Shown: piece by piece, positions 1 to 7,540 of the stretch
Layout: the number at the start of each line of letters is the position of its first letter
How positions within the stretch are numbered: position 1 is the stretch's first letter
Origin: SG8-39 sp041558415
Lineage (GTDB): Bacteria; Pseudomonadota; Gammaproteobacteria; Burkholderiales; SG8-39
Direction: 5' to 3'
Assembly: GCA_041558415.1 (NCBI GenBank)
Contig: JBFFEY010000056.1
Span: forward strand, 1 to 20,444
DNA: 20,444 nt
Notes under the pieces: generated by a model
What the model saw: only the letters and a program-made list of their open reading frames with translations
The model's database searches: none
Told to the model about the DNA's origin: nothing
Program-made: the position numbers and the translations under genes

Positions 1-632
1 CGCGCCGCGTCCACCGCCAGCGCGTGGGCCGCGATCTTGGCGCGCGCGCTCGCCTTCATCGACTTGAGGAACATGCGCGTGTAGAGCAGGCGGTTGAGAC
101 CGCGATCGAGCGCGTCGCCGGCCGCCCGCAGGTCGAGCGGCGCGCTGACCGCGGCGGCGCGCGCGACCACGGCGGCGGCCTTCCTGCCCTGCTCGCCGAG
201 CCATTTCAGCAGCACGTTGCCACCGAGCGAGACGCCGACCGCGCACAGCGGGCCGTCGCCGGCCAGGCGGCGCAGGATCCAGTCGAGCTCCTCGCTGTCG
301 CCGGAGTGGTAGGCGCGGCCGAGCCGGTTCGGCTCGCCGGAGCAGCCGCGGAAGTGCGGCAGCGCGACGCGCCAGCCCTCGCGCGCCGCGTCGCGCGCCA
401 GCCCGCGCGCGTAGCTGCTGTCGGCGCTGCCCTCGAGGCCGTGAAACAGCACCAGCCGGCGCGACGCGCTGGCCGGCCCGGCGAAGTCGACGTCGATGAA
501 GTCGCCGTCGGGCGTGTCCCAGCGCTCGCGCGTCGTCTTGGCACGCGGCGGCGGTCGCAGCGCGGCGACGATGGTCTGCAGGTGCCCGCCCGGCAGCCAC
601 CACGGCGCTCGATACGAGGCGCGCAGGCTCAA
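1..632 (-). CDS. YheT-type alpha/beta hydrolase (3' end beyond window)
   Basis: Predicted serine hydrolase of the YheT/EMB8-like alpha/beta-hydrolase family; the substrate is unknown. Only the first 210 codons lie in the window and the frame stays open to base 1. Family features visible: an N-terminal APWWLPGGHLQT segment (residues 9-20), the oxyanion-hole region HGLEGS (64-69), FRGCSGEPNRL (94-104), and the nucleophile elbow GVSLGG with Ser135. The rest of the triad (Asp, His) lies outside the window. The chosen start is TTG at 632-630; it overlaps the TGA of the upstream SnoaL-like gene as TTGA, and I see no ATG or GTG in frame close by. There is no clear Shine-Dalgarno sequence, so translational coupling is likely. 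It is the last visible gene of the ilvE-waaF operon. The family call is firm; the start is less so. Confidence 0.88.
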   Translation of the reverse strand, partial: MSLRASYRAPWWLPGGHLQTIVAALRPPPRAKTTRERWDTPDGDFIDVDFAGPASASRRLVLFHGLEGSADSSYARGLARDAAREGWRVALPHFRGCSGEPNRLGRAYHSGDSEELDWILRRLAGDGPLCAVGVSLGGNVLLKWLGEQGRKAAAVVARAAAVSAPLDLRAAGDALDRGLNRLLYTRMFLKSMKASARAKIAAHALAVDAA

Positions 633-1072
633 TGGAGCGTTGCGCTGCCGGGGAGCCGGTTCTCCGTCGGCGGCGGGGCCGACGGCGTCGGCGCCGGCGA
701 GGCGTGGTGCGCCACCATGCGCCAGCCCGGACCGATGCGCTGGTAGACGTTGGTCGCGATCACCGGATGCGGCGTGGGCCCTTCGCCCTCGACGACGATG
801 TTTTCCTGCACGCTGTGCATCGCAATCATCATGCCGGAGATCACCACCTGGTGCGTGATGCGCAGCTGCAGGCGCTGGCCGCCTTCGAAGATGCGCTTCC
901 ACTGCGCCAGCACCTCCTCGCTGCCGCGCAGACGCGGACCGCCCGGGTGCACGCAGATCACCTCTTCGTCCTCGGCCCACACGGCGACCATCGTTTCGTA
1001 GTCGCTCTGCTCGAGCGCTTCGTAAAACGCGGTTTCCGCGTCCTGCGCGGTCGGAAAGATCTTGGTGGACAC
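629..1072 (-). CDS. SnoaL-like / NTF2-fold protein
   Basis: A 147-residue protein with the pattern of the SnoaL-like/NTF2 fold: an N-terminal helix (AETAFYEALEQSDYETMVAV, about residues 12-31), then the strand EEVICVHPGG and the segment RGSEEVLAQWKRIF (about 49-62), then alternating strands with HQVVISG and the C-terminal VYQRIGPGWRMVAHH (about 110-123). The last 25 residues are Pro/Ala/Thr rich and probably disordered. The family contains small-molecule isomerases and many proteins without known activity, so no reaction can be assigned. The GTG start at 1072-1070 begins the family-like sequence 17 bases after the waaF stop. No strong Shine-Dalgarno is present. The longer frame running upstream is only the antisense shadow inside waaF. 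The gene overlaps the next one (YheT-type) by 3 bases. Confidence 0.82.
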   Translation of the reverse strand: MSTKIFPTAQDAETAFYEALEQSDYETMVAVWAEDEEVICVHPGGPRLRGSEEVLAQWKRIFEGGQRLQLRITHQVVISGMMIAMHSVQENIVVEGEGPTPHPVIATNVYQRIGPGWRMVAHHASPAPTPSAPPPTENRLPGSATLH

Positions 1073-1089
1073 GCGGCGCCCGCAGCTCG

Positions 1090-2139
1090 TCAGGAACTCG
1101 CTGCGGAGCCTAGCACACCGAGTTGCTCCACTTCCGCGGCCACGCGCTCGGGCGCGAGCTCGGTCATGCAGCGGAAATGACCCAGCGGGCAGACCCGCTC
1201 GAAGCAGGGGCTGCACGCGGGCCGCAGCCAGACCACGCGCGCGCGCGGCGAGTGCGGCGGCGTGTGCTCCGGGCTGGAGGCGCCGAACAGCGCCACCTGC
1301 GGCCGGTCGAGCGCGGCGGCGACGTGCATCAGGCCGGAATCGTTGGTCACCACCGCGTCCGCTGCGGCGATCAGCTCGATTGCCTGGTCGAGGCGCGTGC
1401 GCCCGGCCAGGCTCTGCGCCGTGCCGCCGCTCGCGCGCAGGACCGCGTCGCGCACCGCGGCGTCGTTTGCCGAGCCGAGCAGGAAGACGCGCGCGCCCCG
1501 CGCGGCGAGCGCCGCGGCGAGCGCGCCGAAGCGCTCCGCCGGCCAGCGCTTGGCCGGGCCGTACTCTGCGCCGGGGCACAGCACCAGGTTGCGCTGCGGC
1601 GGCGGTGCGAAGCCGAAGCCGCGGGCGGTCGCGGCGGCCGCGCCGCGATCGACCTGCAGGCGCGGCGCGGGCGGCGGCGCGTCCGGCGCCCGGCCAGGAG
1701 CCGCGGCGAGCTCGAGGTAGTGCTCGACCATCGAGCGCCTGCGGCGTGCCGCGCGCGGCACGCGGTAGAGCAGGTTGAGCAGGCCGTAGCGCGACTCGCC
1801 GACATAGCCCGAACGCAGCCCGATGTCGGCGAACAGCGGCACCAGCGCGGACTTCCAGCTGTTCGGCAGCACGACGGCCTGGTCGTAGCGCCGTGCGCGC
1901 AGGCGGCGGCCGAGGCGCCAGCGCGCGCCGAGCGCCAGGGCGCCGTGCGCGAACGGTGCCGCGATCGCCTCGTCGACTTCGGGCATGTAGGCGAGCAGCG
2001 GGACGACCCAGGGCGGCGCGAGCACCTCGATGCGCGCGTCCGGGCGCTTTTCGCGCAGCCGCGCCAGCAGCGGCTGCGCCATCAAGGCGTCGCCGATCCA
2101 GTTCGGCGCGACGACGAGAATCCGCGCGGTCGTGCTCAG
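1090..2139 (-). CDS. waaF: ADP-heptose:LPS heptosyltransferase II (WaaF)
   Basis: Adds the second L-glycero-D-manno-heptose to the LPS inner core on the cytoplasmic face of the inner membrane. It is a GT9-type GT-B enzyme. The N-terminal domain starts with ILVVAPNWIGDALMAQ (residues 7-22). The C-terminal domain holds LCPGAEYGPAKRWP (187-200), TNDSGLMHVAAALDRP (265-280) and the WaaF-typical cysteine segment around CSPCFERVCPLGHFRC (309-324). The 349-residue length is normal. The start is uncertain: the family's N-terminus falls on CTG 2139-2137, which overlaps the zinc-finger gene's TGA as CTGA. The nearest upstream in-frame start is GTG 2193-2191, which would add 18 residues unlike the family. 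It is the third gene of the ilvE operon and is probably translationally coupled to the gene before it. Confidence 0.93.
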   Translation of the reverse strand: MSTTARILVVAPNWIGDALMAQPLLARLREKRPDARIEVLAPPWVVPLLAYMPEVDEAIAAPFAHGALALGARWRLGRRLRARRYDQAVVLPNSWKSALVPLFADIGLRSGYVGESRYGLLNLLYRVPRAARRRRSMVEHYLELAAAPGRAPDAPPPAPRLQVDRGAAAATARGFGFAPPPQRNLVLCPGAEYGPAKRWPAERFGALAAALAARGARVFLLGSANDAAVRDAVLRASGGTAQSLAGRTRLDQAIELIAAADAVVTNDSGLMHVAAALDRPQVALFGASSPEHTPPHSPRARVVWLRPACSPCFERVCPLGHFRCMTELAPERVAAEVEQLGVLGSAASS

Positions 2140-2336
2140 TGCCCCTTCGGCGCCGGGCCCTTGTAGACGAAGGTCGTGCCGCAGTACGGGCACTGGATCT
2201 CGCCCGCCCTGGCGACGTCGAGGAACACGCGCGGATGGCGTGCCCACAGCGGCGCGGCCGGCGTGGGGCAGTGCAGCGGCAGGTCGGTGGCGTCGACCTC
2301 GACCCGGCGCGCGGTGTCTGCGCCCTGGATGCTCAT
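2136..2336 (-). CDS. CHCC zinc-finger domain protein
   Basis: A 66-residue protein matching the short CHCC zinc-finger family (zf-CHCC, related to the zinc-binding end of mitochondrial NDUFS6). Candidate ligands are Cys in LHCP (residue 23), His in RHPRVFLD (residue 34), and the two Cys of CPYCGTTF (residues 49 and 52). The strand HPRVFLDV before the CxxC is characteristic. The cellular role is unknown; a structural zinc site is likely. The ATG at 2336-2334 overlaps the ilvE TGA (ATGA), and the stop overlaps the waaF start region. To my knowledge the position between ilvE and waaF recurs in betaproteobacteria, which supports both the call and the lineage. Confidence 0.88.
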   Translation of the reverse strand: MSIQGADTARRVEVDATDLPLHCPTPAAPLWARHPRVFLDVARAGEIQCPYCGTTFVYKGPAPKGH

Positions 2337-3307
2337 TTCTTCTTGCCTTTCGCCGTCTTGCCCCGGACGCCCTTTTTCATGTCGACCAGGGTCAGCCAGT
2401 GACGGTGCTTCTTGTCCTTGCCGGTGACCACGTCGAAGAAGGCCTTTTGCAGCTTCTTGGTGATCGGGCCGGCGTGACCGGCGCCGATCTGGCGACCGTC
2501 GAGCTCGCGGATCGGGGTGACTTCGGCCGCCGTGCCGGTGAAGAACGCCTCGTCGGCGATGTAGACGTCGTCGCGCGTCAGGCGCCGCGAGGTGACTTCC
2601 ATGCCCAGGCCCGCCGCGAGCTCGATCACCGAGCTGCGCGTGATGCCGACCAGCGCCGAGGTGATCTCCGGCTCGTAGATCTTGCCGTTCTTGACGATGA
2701 ACAGGTTCTCGCCCGCGCCCTCCGCGACATAGCCCTCGACGTCGAGCAGCAGGCCCTCGTCGTAGCCGTGCTGCGTTGCCTCGAGCGTCGCCAGCACCGA
2801 GTTTGGATAGGTGCCCGACATCTTGGCGCGCGCCATCGTCACGTTGACGTGGTGACGCTGGTACGACGAGGTCTTCACGCGGATGCCCTTCTCGAGCGCG
2901 TCGGGGCCGAGGTAGGCGCCCCAGGGCCAGGCCGCGATCGCCACGTGCACCCGCGCGCCGATCGGCGAGACGCCCATCTTCTCCGAGCCGTAGAACGCGA
3001 TCGGCCGGATGTAGCAGGATTCGTGACCGTTGGCCTGCACGACCTCGATCTGCGCACGCATCAGCTGCTCGCGCGTGTACGGGATCTTCATCATGTAGAT
3101 ATGCGCCGACGTGAACATCCGCTCGGTGTGCTCCTTGAGGCGGAAGATCGCGGTGCCGTCGACGGTCTTGTAGGCGCGCACGCCCTCGAACACCGCGAGC
3201 CCGTAGTGCAGCGAGTGCGTCAGCACGTGGGTGGTGGCGGATCGCCAGGGCACGAGCTTGCCGTCATGCCAGATCCAGCCGTCGCGGTCGGCCATCGAGG
3301 CGGACAT
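2333..3307 (-). CDS. ilvE: Branched-chain amino acid aminotransferase (IlvE)
   Basis: PLP-dependent fold-type IV transaminase that interconverts Leu, Ile and Val with their 2-oxo acids, using glutamate/2-oxoglutarate, in the cytoplasm. Visible family elements: HSLHYGLAVFEGVRAY (residues 31-46), the Schiff-base lysine K162 in RAKMSGTYPNS, EGAGENLF, and the phosphate-binding GITRSSVIELA and FFTGTAAEVTP segments. The 324-residue length is a little long because the protein continues about 16 residues past the usual WLT-V end with a Lys-rich tail (see findings). ATG 3307 has a GGAG five bases upstream; an in-frame ATG at 3295 is an alternative. It is the first gene of the minus-strand operon and overlaps the zinc-finger gene by 4 bases. 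A possible -10 element lies about 30 bases upstream. Confidence 0.96.
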   Translation of the reverse strand: MSASMADRDGWIWHDGKLVPWRSATTHVLTHSLHYGLAVFEGVRAYKTVDGTAIFRLKEHTERMFTSAHIYMMKIPYTREQLMRAQIEVVQANGHESCYIRPIAFYGSEKMGVSPIGARVHVAIAAWPWGAYLGPDALEKGIRVKTSSYQRHHVNVTMARAKMSGTYPNSVLATLEATQHGYDEGLLLDVEGYVAEGAGENLFIVKNGKIYEPEITSALVGITRSSVIELAAGLGMEVTSRRLTRDDVYIADEAFFTGTAAEVTPIRELDGRQIGAGHAGPITKKLQKAFFDVVTGKDKKHRHWLTLVDMKKGVRGKTAKGKKK

Positions 3308-3312
3308 ACAGT

Positions 3313-3316
3313 CTCC
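3313..3316 (-). promoter_or_regulatory. Shine-Dalgarno GGAG for ilvE
   Basis: GGAG on the minus strand, five bases before ATG 3307. It favours that start over the in-frame ATG at 3295. Confidence 0.55.
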
Positions 3317-3337
3317 GAAGAGGTGGGAAAAGCCGCT

Positions 3338-3343
3338 ATTCTA
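3338..3343 (-). promoter_or_regulatory. Possible -10 element upstream of ilvE
   Basis: TAGAAT (5 of 6 matches to TATAAT) on the minus strand, about 30 bases before the ilvE start in otherwise GC-rich sequence. No good -35 hexamer sits at 16-18 bases, so this is a candidate only. The same hexamer occurs upstream of the small Cys protein gene at 19967-19972. Confidence 0.3.
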
Positions 3344-3382
3344 GCGAGGGTGATTCCCAGTTGGTCGACAACCCTCTGCACG

Positions 3383-4171
3383 GTGCGGCGCGCGGCACTC
3401 CTGGCGCTGGCGCTGGCTGGCGGCTGCGCAGGACTGCCGACCGTGGAGGACGACGGTCTGCTCGCCTCGAGCGCGGTGGTGGCGAGCCGGGAACGCGAGC
3501 GCGGGCCGCGGGTCGAGGTGGCGCGTTTTTCCGCGGCGCGGCCCGGCGATCCGCTGCCGGCGGAGTGGCAGCCCTGGATCATCCTGCCCTCGAAGCCGCA
3601 GACCGAGTATCGCCTGGTCGAGGTCGGCGGTCGGGTGGCGCTTGAGGCCCGCGCCGAGCGCGCCGCCTCGGGGCTGGTACGCATCATCCGCGTCGATCCG
3701 CGCCGCCACCCGCTGCTGGAATGGGCGTGGCGGGTGCCCGCGCTGCTGCCGGGCGCCGACCCGCGCATCGCCGTGCGCGAGGACTCGCCGGCGCGGCTGG
3801 TCGTCTCGTTTCATGGTGACCGGGAAAATCTCGACTTCGCCGACCGCGCGCAGCTGCGCTTCGCCAGGGCGCTTTCCGGCCAGGCGCTGCCCTACGCGAC
3901 GCTGATGTACGTCTGGGCGAACGACCTGCCGCCCGAAACGCTGGTGCGCAACCCGCATACCGGCCGCGTGCGCATGATCGTGGTGGCGAGCGGCGCGCAG
4001 CGCCTCGGCGAATGGGTCACCGTGCGCCGCAACCTGCTGGAGGATTACCGCCGCGCGTTCGGCGAGGAGCCCTGGGACGTGGTGGCAATCGGCGTGATGA
4101 CCGACAGCGACAACACGCGCAGCCGGGCGCGCGCGTACTACGGCGACATCGTGCTGCGCGAGGCACCGTGA
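3383..4171 (+). CDS. DUF3047 family putative lipoprotein
   Basis: A 262-residue protein of the DUF3047 type; function unknown. With the GTG start at 3383 it has a compact signal sequence: RR at residues 2-3, a hydrophobic stretch to residue 12, then LAGGC with Cys15 as a plausible lipidation site. It would then be an envelope lipoprotein. The conserved domain runs from about residue 45 to the end and includes the segments LLEWAWRVP, YVWANDLPPE, RMIVVASG and IGVMTDSDNT. An alternative GTG at 3350 gives 273 residues but has poorly placed GAGG; neither start has a convincing Shine-Dalgarno. It is divergent from ilvE and overlaps the cupin gene by 4 bases (GTGA), so the two are probably co-transcribed. 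The domain call rests on recalled family segments. Confidence 0.8.
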   Translation: MRRAALLALALAGGCAGLPTVEDDGLLASSAVVASRERERGPRVEVARFSAARPGDPLPAEWQPWIILPSKPQTEYRLVEVGGRVALEARAERAASGLVRIIRVDPRRHPLLEWAWRVPALLPGADPRIAVREDSPARLVVSFHGDRENLDFADRAQLRFARALSGQALPYATLMYVWANDLPPETLVRNPHTGRVRMIVVASGAQRLGEWVTVRRNLLEDYRRAFGEEPWDVVAIGVMTDSDNTRSRARAYYGDIVLREAP

Positions 4172-4686
4172 AGCCGCTCGTCGCCCATCGGCTGCCGGCC
4201 GGCGCTCGCGTGCCGAACCACCCGCGCTGGCCGCTGCTGGTCTATCCGCAGGCGGTTCCGATCGAGGGCCCCGACCCGGCCGCGGCCTTCGAGCGCCTGT
4301 TCGCGCGCAACCGCTGGCCGGCCGCCTGGAGGAACGGCGTCTACCCCTTTCACCACTACCACAGCGACGGCCACGAGGCGCTCGGCGTCTACAGCGGCGA
4401 GGTGACGGTGCTGTTCGGCGGCGAGGACGGCATCGAGATCACCGCGCGCCCGGGGGACGTGATCGTGTTGCCCGCCGGTACCGGCCACAAGAAGCTGGCT
4501 TCGAAGGGCAGCCTCGGCGTGGTCGGCGCCTATCCCGAGGGCCGCCATCCGGACCTGTGCGTCGCCACGACCGCGGACCCGGCGCGCGCGGCGCGCAGCA
4601 TCGCGCGCGTGCCGCTGCCCGCGGCCGATCCGGTGTACGGCGCGGGCGGGCCGCTGTTTCGTTACTGGCGCGCGGCGGACGCGTAG
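4168..4686 (+). CDS. Cupin-domain protein (YjlB-like)
   Basis: A 172-residue single-domain cupin. Both cupin motifs are intact. Motif 1 has H63, H65 and E70 in FHHYHSDGHEALGVYSG; motif 2 is GDVIVLPAGTGH with H107. The three His and one Glu suit a divalent metal such as Mn, Fe or Ni. The flanking segments WRNGVYPFHHYHS and VVGAYPEG resemble Bacillus YjlB, whose substrate is not known to me, so no reaction is assigned. It has no signal peptide and is probably cytoplasmic. The GTG start at 4168 overlaps the TGA of the DUF3047 gene. The 3' end overlaps glnE, on the other strand, by 25 bases. Confidence 0.88.
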   Translation: MKPLVAHRLPAGARVPNHPRWPLLVYPQAVPIEGPDPAAAFERLFARNRWPAAWRNGVYPFHHYHSDGHEALGVYSGEVTVLFGGEDGIEITARPGDVIVLPAGTGHKKLASKGSLGVVGAYPEGRHPDLCVATTADPARAARSIARVPLPAADPVYGAGGPLFRYWRAADA

Positions 4687-7361
4687 CCGCCGAACACCGC
4701 GTCCCACAGCGCGCGCACGGCGCGCACCCGGTCTTGCACCGTCGCGGGCTCGACGCGCGCGTACTGCGCGCCTTCCAGGCGCAGCGCGTGCTGCCGGCGG
4801 CGGAACTCGCGGTAGGCGTCCTGGCATTCGCCGGCCAGCGCGGCGGGGATGTGGCCGAGCTTGCCGGCGATGCCGAGCAGCGCAATGTTGCCGAGGTTGC
4901 CGACCAGTTCGGGATGCGCATGGGCATGCGCCAGCACCAGGTACTGGACGATGAATTCGAGGTCGATCATGCCGCCGCGGTCGTGCTTGAGGTCGAACAG
5001 CTGCGAGCGGTTGGGGTGCGCGGCGTGCATCTTCTCGCGCATCGCGAGCACGTCCTGCGCGAGCTTCTGCGGGTCGCGTGCGCGGCGCAGGATGCGCTCG
5101 CGGATCGCCTCGAACGCGGCCCCCACGGCGGCGTCGCCCGCGCAGTAGCGCGCGCGTGTCAGCGCCTGGTGCTCCCAGGTCCAGGCGGCCTGCTCCTGGT
5201 ACTCCTGGAAGGCGGCGAGCGACGACACCAGCAGCCCCGAAGCGCCGCTCGGCCGCAGGCGCAGGTCGGTGGCGAACAGCACACCCGCCGCGGTGTGCGT
5301 GGTGAGCCAGTTGTTGAGGCGCTGCGCGAGCCGCGCGTAAACCTCGGGCGCAAGCGCGTCGTCGTCGTCGTAGAGGAAGATGATGTCGAGGTCGGAGGCG
5401 TAGCCGAGTTCCTTGCCGCCCTGCTTGCCGTAGCTGATGATGGCGAAGCGCGGCGCGTCCTCGCGATGGCGGTTGCGCAGCTCCGTCCAGGCGGCCTCCA
5501 GGCAGACCTCGAGCACCGCGTCGGCCGCAGCCGAGAGGTGGTCGGCGAGGTGCTCGACGGTGAGCTGGCCGGCGAGGTCCTGCGCCAGCAGGCGGAACAC
5601 CTGCGCTTGGTGCTGCTCGCGCAGCACGTTCATCTGCGCCTCGGTATCGCCGGCATGGGCGGTGACCTGGGCGCGCAGCGTGCGGCCGAACGCCGCCCAG
5701 TCGGGCGGGGCGTAGAGCACGCGGTCGTCGAGCAGCTCGTCGAGCAGCAGCGGGTGGCGCGTGACGAACTGCGCCGCCCAGCTCGAGGCACCGACGATGC
5801 GCGCGACGCGCTCGAGGGCGACGCGGTGCTCGGCCAGCAGCGCGAGGTAGGCCGCGCGGCGCGCGATCGCCTCGATCAGGTCGAGTCCGCGGGCGAGGGT
5901 GGTGTCCGGGTCAGCGGTGTCGGCGGCGACCGATGCGAGCGCCGGGACCAGCGCGTCGAAGCGGCGGCGCGAATCGGTCGGCAGCAACGCGTAGCGCTGG
6001 CTGCTGCGGATCGACAGCAGCCGCGCCGCCGCAGCGTCGGCATCGCGATAGCCGAGCGCGGCGAGCGCGCGTGCCACCGCATCGCGGTCGTCCTGCCAGA
6101 CGGCGGGGCCGGCACTCTCCTCCGATTCGGCGAACGCCGCCTGGAAGTGCCGCGTCACGGTCGTGCGCACCGACTCGATGCGCGGTTCCAGCGTCGCCCA
6201 GTCGGGCGCGCCCGACATCGTCGCGACGCGTGCGCGGTCATCGGCGTCGACCGGCAGGCGGTGCGTCTGACGGTCGTCGAGGTACTGCAGGCGGTGCTCG
6301 AGCCGGCGCAGAAAATCATAGGCCTGCGCCAGTTCCTCGGCCGCCTGCGACGAGATCAGGTTGCGCTTGCCGAGCCGCTCGAGCACGGTGAGCGTCGGCC
6401 GCACCGCGAGCGCGGCGTCGCGCCCGCCGCGGATCAGCTGCAGCGCCTGCGCGATGAACTCGATCTCGCGGATGCCGCCCGGGCCGAGCTTGATGTGATC
6501 GGCCAGCTCGCGGCGCGCGACCTCGCGCCGCACCTCGGCGTGCAGTCGGCGCATCGCACCGAGCGAGGCGTAATCGAGGTATTTGCGAAATACGAAGGGA
6601 TGCACGATCTGCGCCAACGCGGTGTGCGCGCCGTTCAGGTCACCGGTGACCGGCCGCGCCTTGATCCAGGCATAACGCTCCCATTCGCGGCCCTGGGTGA
6701 TGAAGTAGTTCTCCAGCGCCTCGAAGCTGCACACCAGCGGTCCGGACTCGCCGTAGGGCCGCAGCCGCATGTCGACGCGGAACGCGAAGCCGTCCTCGGT
6801 GATCTCGGCGAGCAGCGCGATCAGCCGTCGGCCGAGGCGCGTGAAGTACTCGTGGTTGGACAGCGGCCGCTCGCCGTCGCTGTCGCCCTCCTCGGGGTAG
6901 AGGAACACCAGGTCGATGTCCGAGGACACATTGAGCTCGCCGCCGCCGAGCTTGCCCATGCCGACGACCACGAACGGCTGCGCCGCACCGCTCGCATCGC
7001 GCGGTACGCCGTGCGCGCGCAGGAGCTGCGTCTCGCACCAGGCCTGCGCGGTGGCAATGGTGGCGTCGGCGAGCGCGCTCATCGTGCCGCAGACCTCTGC
7101 CAGATCCGCTGCGCCGGAAAGGTCGCGCGCCATCACGCGCAGCAGCACCTGTTGGCGCAGCCGACGCAGCCGCCGGCGCAGCCCGGCTTCGTCGTCGTCC
7201 GCGGCCTCGGCCAGCGCAGCGTCAATCGCCGCGCGCGCGAACGGCGCGGGGGCATCGAGGCCCTCGGCGAGCTCGCGCCGGCTGGCGAGCAGGCCGACCG
7301 CGTAGCGCGAGGGTGCGAGCGCGGCAGGCACGCCGGGTGCGTCAGGCGCGGGCGGGTTCAC
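4662..7361 (-). CDS. glnE: Bifunctional glutamine synthetase adenylyltransferase/adenylyl-removing enzyme (GlnE)
   Basis: Attaches AMP to, and removes it from, glutamine synthetase under PII control, so tuning nitrogen assimilation. Two nucleotidyltransferase-type domains are present. The N-terminal (adenylyl-removing) domain has GMGKLGGGELNVSSDIDLVF with Asp148 and Asp150. The C-terminal (adenylylating) domain, near residues 640-665, has YGKQGGKELGYASDLDIIF. Between and after them are helical GlnE segments such as KLGPGGIREIEF and HDRGGMIDLEF. With the GTG start at 7361 the protein has 899 residues, in the usual range. The frame stays open upstream to 7532, but that part (RRRKFSKARRKPWFR) does not look like GlnE. 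No clear Shine-Dalgarno is seen. It is divergent from yhdP and convergent with the cupin gene, which it overlaps by 25 bases. Confidence 0.96.
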   Translation of the reverse strand: MNPPAPDAPGVPAALAPSRYAVGLLASRRELAEGLDAPAPFARAAIDAALAEAADDDEAGLRRRLRRLRQQVLLRVMARDLSGAADLAEVCGTMSALADATIATAQAWCETQLLRAHGVPRDASGAAQPFVVVGMGKLGGGELNVSSDIDLVFLYPEEGDSDGERPLSNHEYFTRLGRRLIALLAEITEDGFAFRVDMRLRPYGESGPLVCSFEALENYFITQGREWERYAWIKARPVTGDLNGAHTALAQIVHPFVFRKYLDYASLGAMRRLHAEVRREVARRELADHIKLGPGGIREIEFIAQALQLIRGGRDAALAVRPTLTVLERLGKRNLISSQAAEELAQAYDFLRRLEHRLQYLDDRQTHRLPVDADDRARVATMSGAPDWATLEPRIESVRTTVTRHFQAAFAESEESAGPAVWQDDRDAVARALAALGYRDADAAAARLLSIRSSQRYALLPTDSRRRFDALVPALASVAADTADPDTTLARGLDLIEAIARRAAYLALLAEHRVALERVARIVGASSWAAQFVTRHPLLLDELLDDRVLYAPPDWAAFGRTLRAQVTAHAGDTEAQMNVLREQHQAQVFRLLAQDLAGQLTVEHLADHLSAAADAVLEVCLEAAWTELRNRHREDAPRFAIISYGKQGGKELGYASDLDIIFLYDDDDALAPEVYARLAQRLNNWLTTHTAAGVLFATDLRLRPSGASGLLVSSLAAFQEYQEQAAWTWEHQALTRARYCAGDAAVGAAFEAIRERILRRARDPQKLAQDVLAMREKMHAAHPNRSQLFDLKHDRGGMIDLEFIVQYLVLAHAHAHPELVGNLGNIALLGIAGKLGHIPAALAGECQDAYREFRRRQHALRLEGAQYARVEPATVQDRVRAVRALWDAVFGGYASAARQ

Positions 7362-7540
7362 GCGGTGAGAGTCGGTATTCGGGCGGGCATTCGGGCTTAA
7401 AATGCGGGTGCGGAACCACGGTTTGCGGCGCGCCTTGCTGAACTTCCTTCGCCGCAGGGCCCCTACGCCACGTGGCGGTCGAACCGCGCAAGGTGCCGCG
7501 TCCGCGACGTACGGCGAATAGTGGGGCAACACTGGGCACG
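7362..7540. other. Divergent glnE/yhdP intergenic region
   Basis: A 179-base non-coding gap that must hold the promoters for both genes. The only AT-rich element is TTAAAAT at 7397-7403. I see no riboswitch, tRNA or clear terminator. A 39-codon frame at 7402-7521 has no support. Confidence 0.6.
7398..7403 (+). promoter_or_regulatory. Possible -10 element for yhdP
   Basis: TAAAAT (5 of 6 matches to TATAAT) stands out in GC-rich sequence and would give a leader of about 130 bases before yhdP. The hexamer 17 bases upstream does not resemble TTGACA, so this is a weak candidate. Confidence 0.3.

Noticed and set aside
2030..3382. Upstream extension of the DUF3047 frame
   Set aside because: It lies antisense to waaF, the zinc-finger gene and ilvE; the signal sequence only begins at 3383, so the earlier part is not coding.
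4557..7400. A 947-codon open frame on the plus strand opposite glnE
   Set aside because: It runs antisense to a clearly recognisable GlnE, is made of Arg/Ala/Val/Gly low-complexity sequence without any domain, and reflects the scarcity of stop codons in GC-rich DNA.
7402..7521. A 39-codon frame in the glnE/yhdP gap
   Set aside because: It has no Shine-Dalgarno, an Arg-rich composition typical of random GC-rich frames, and the ATG overlaps the possible -10 element.
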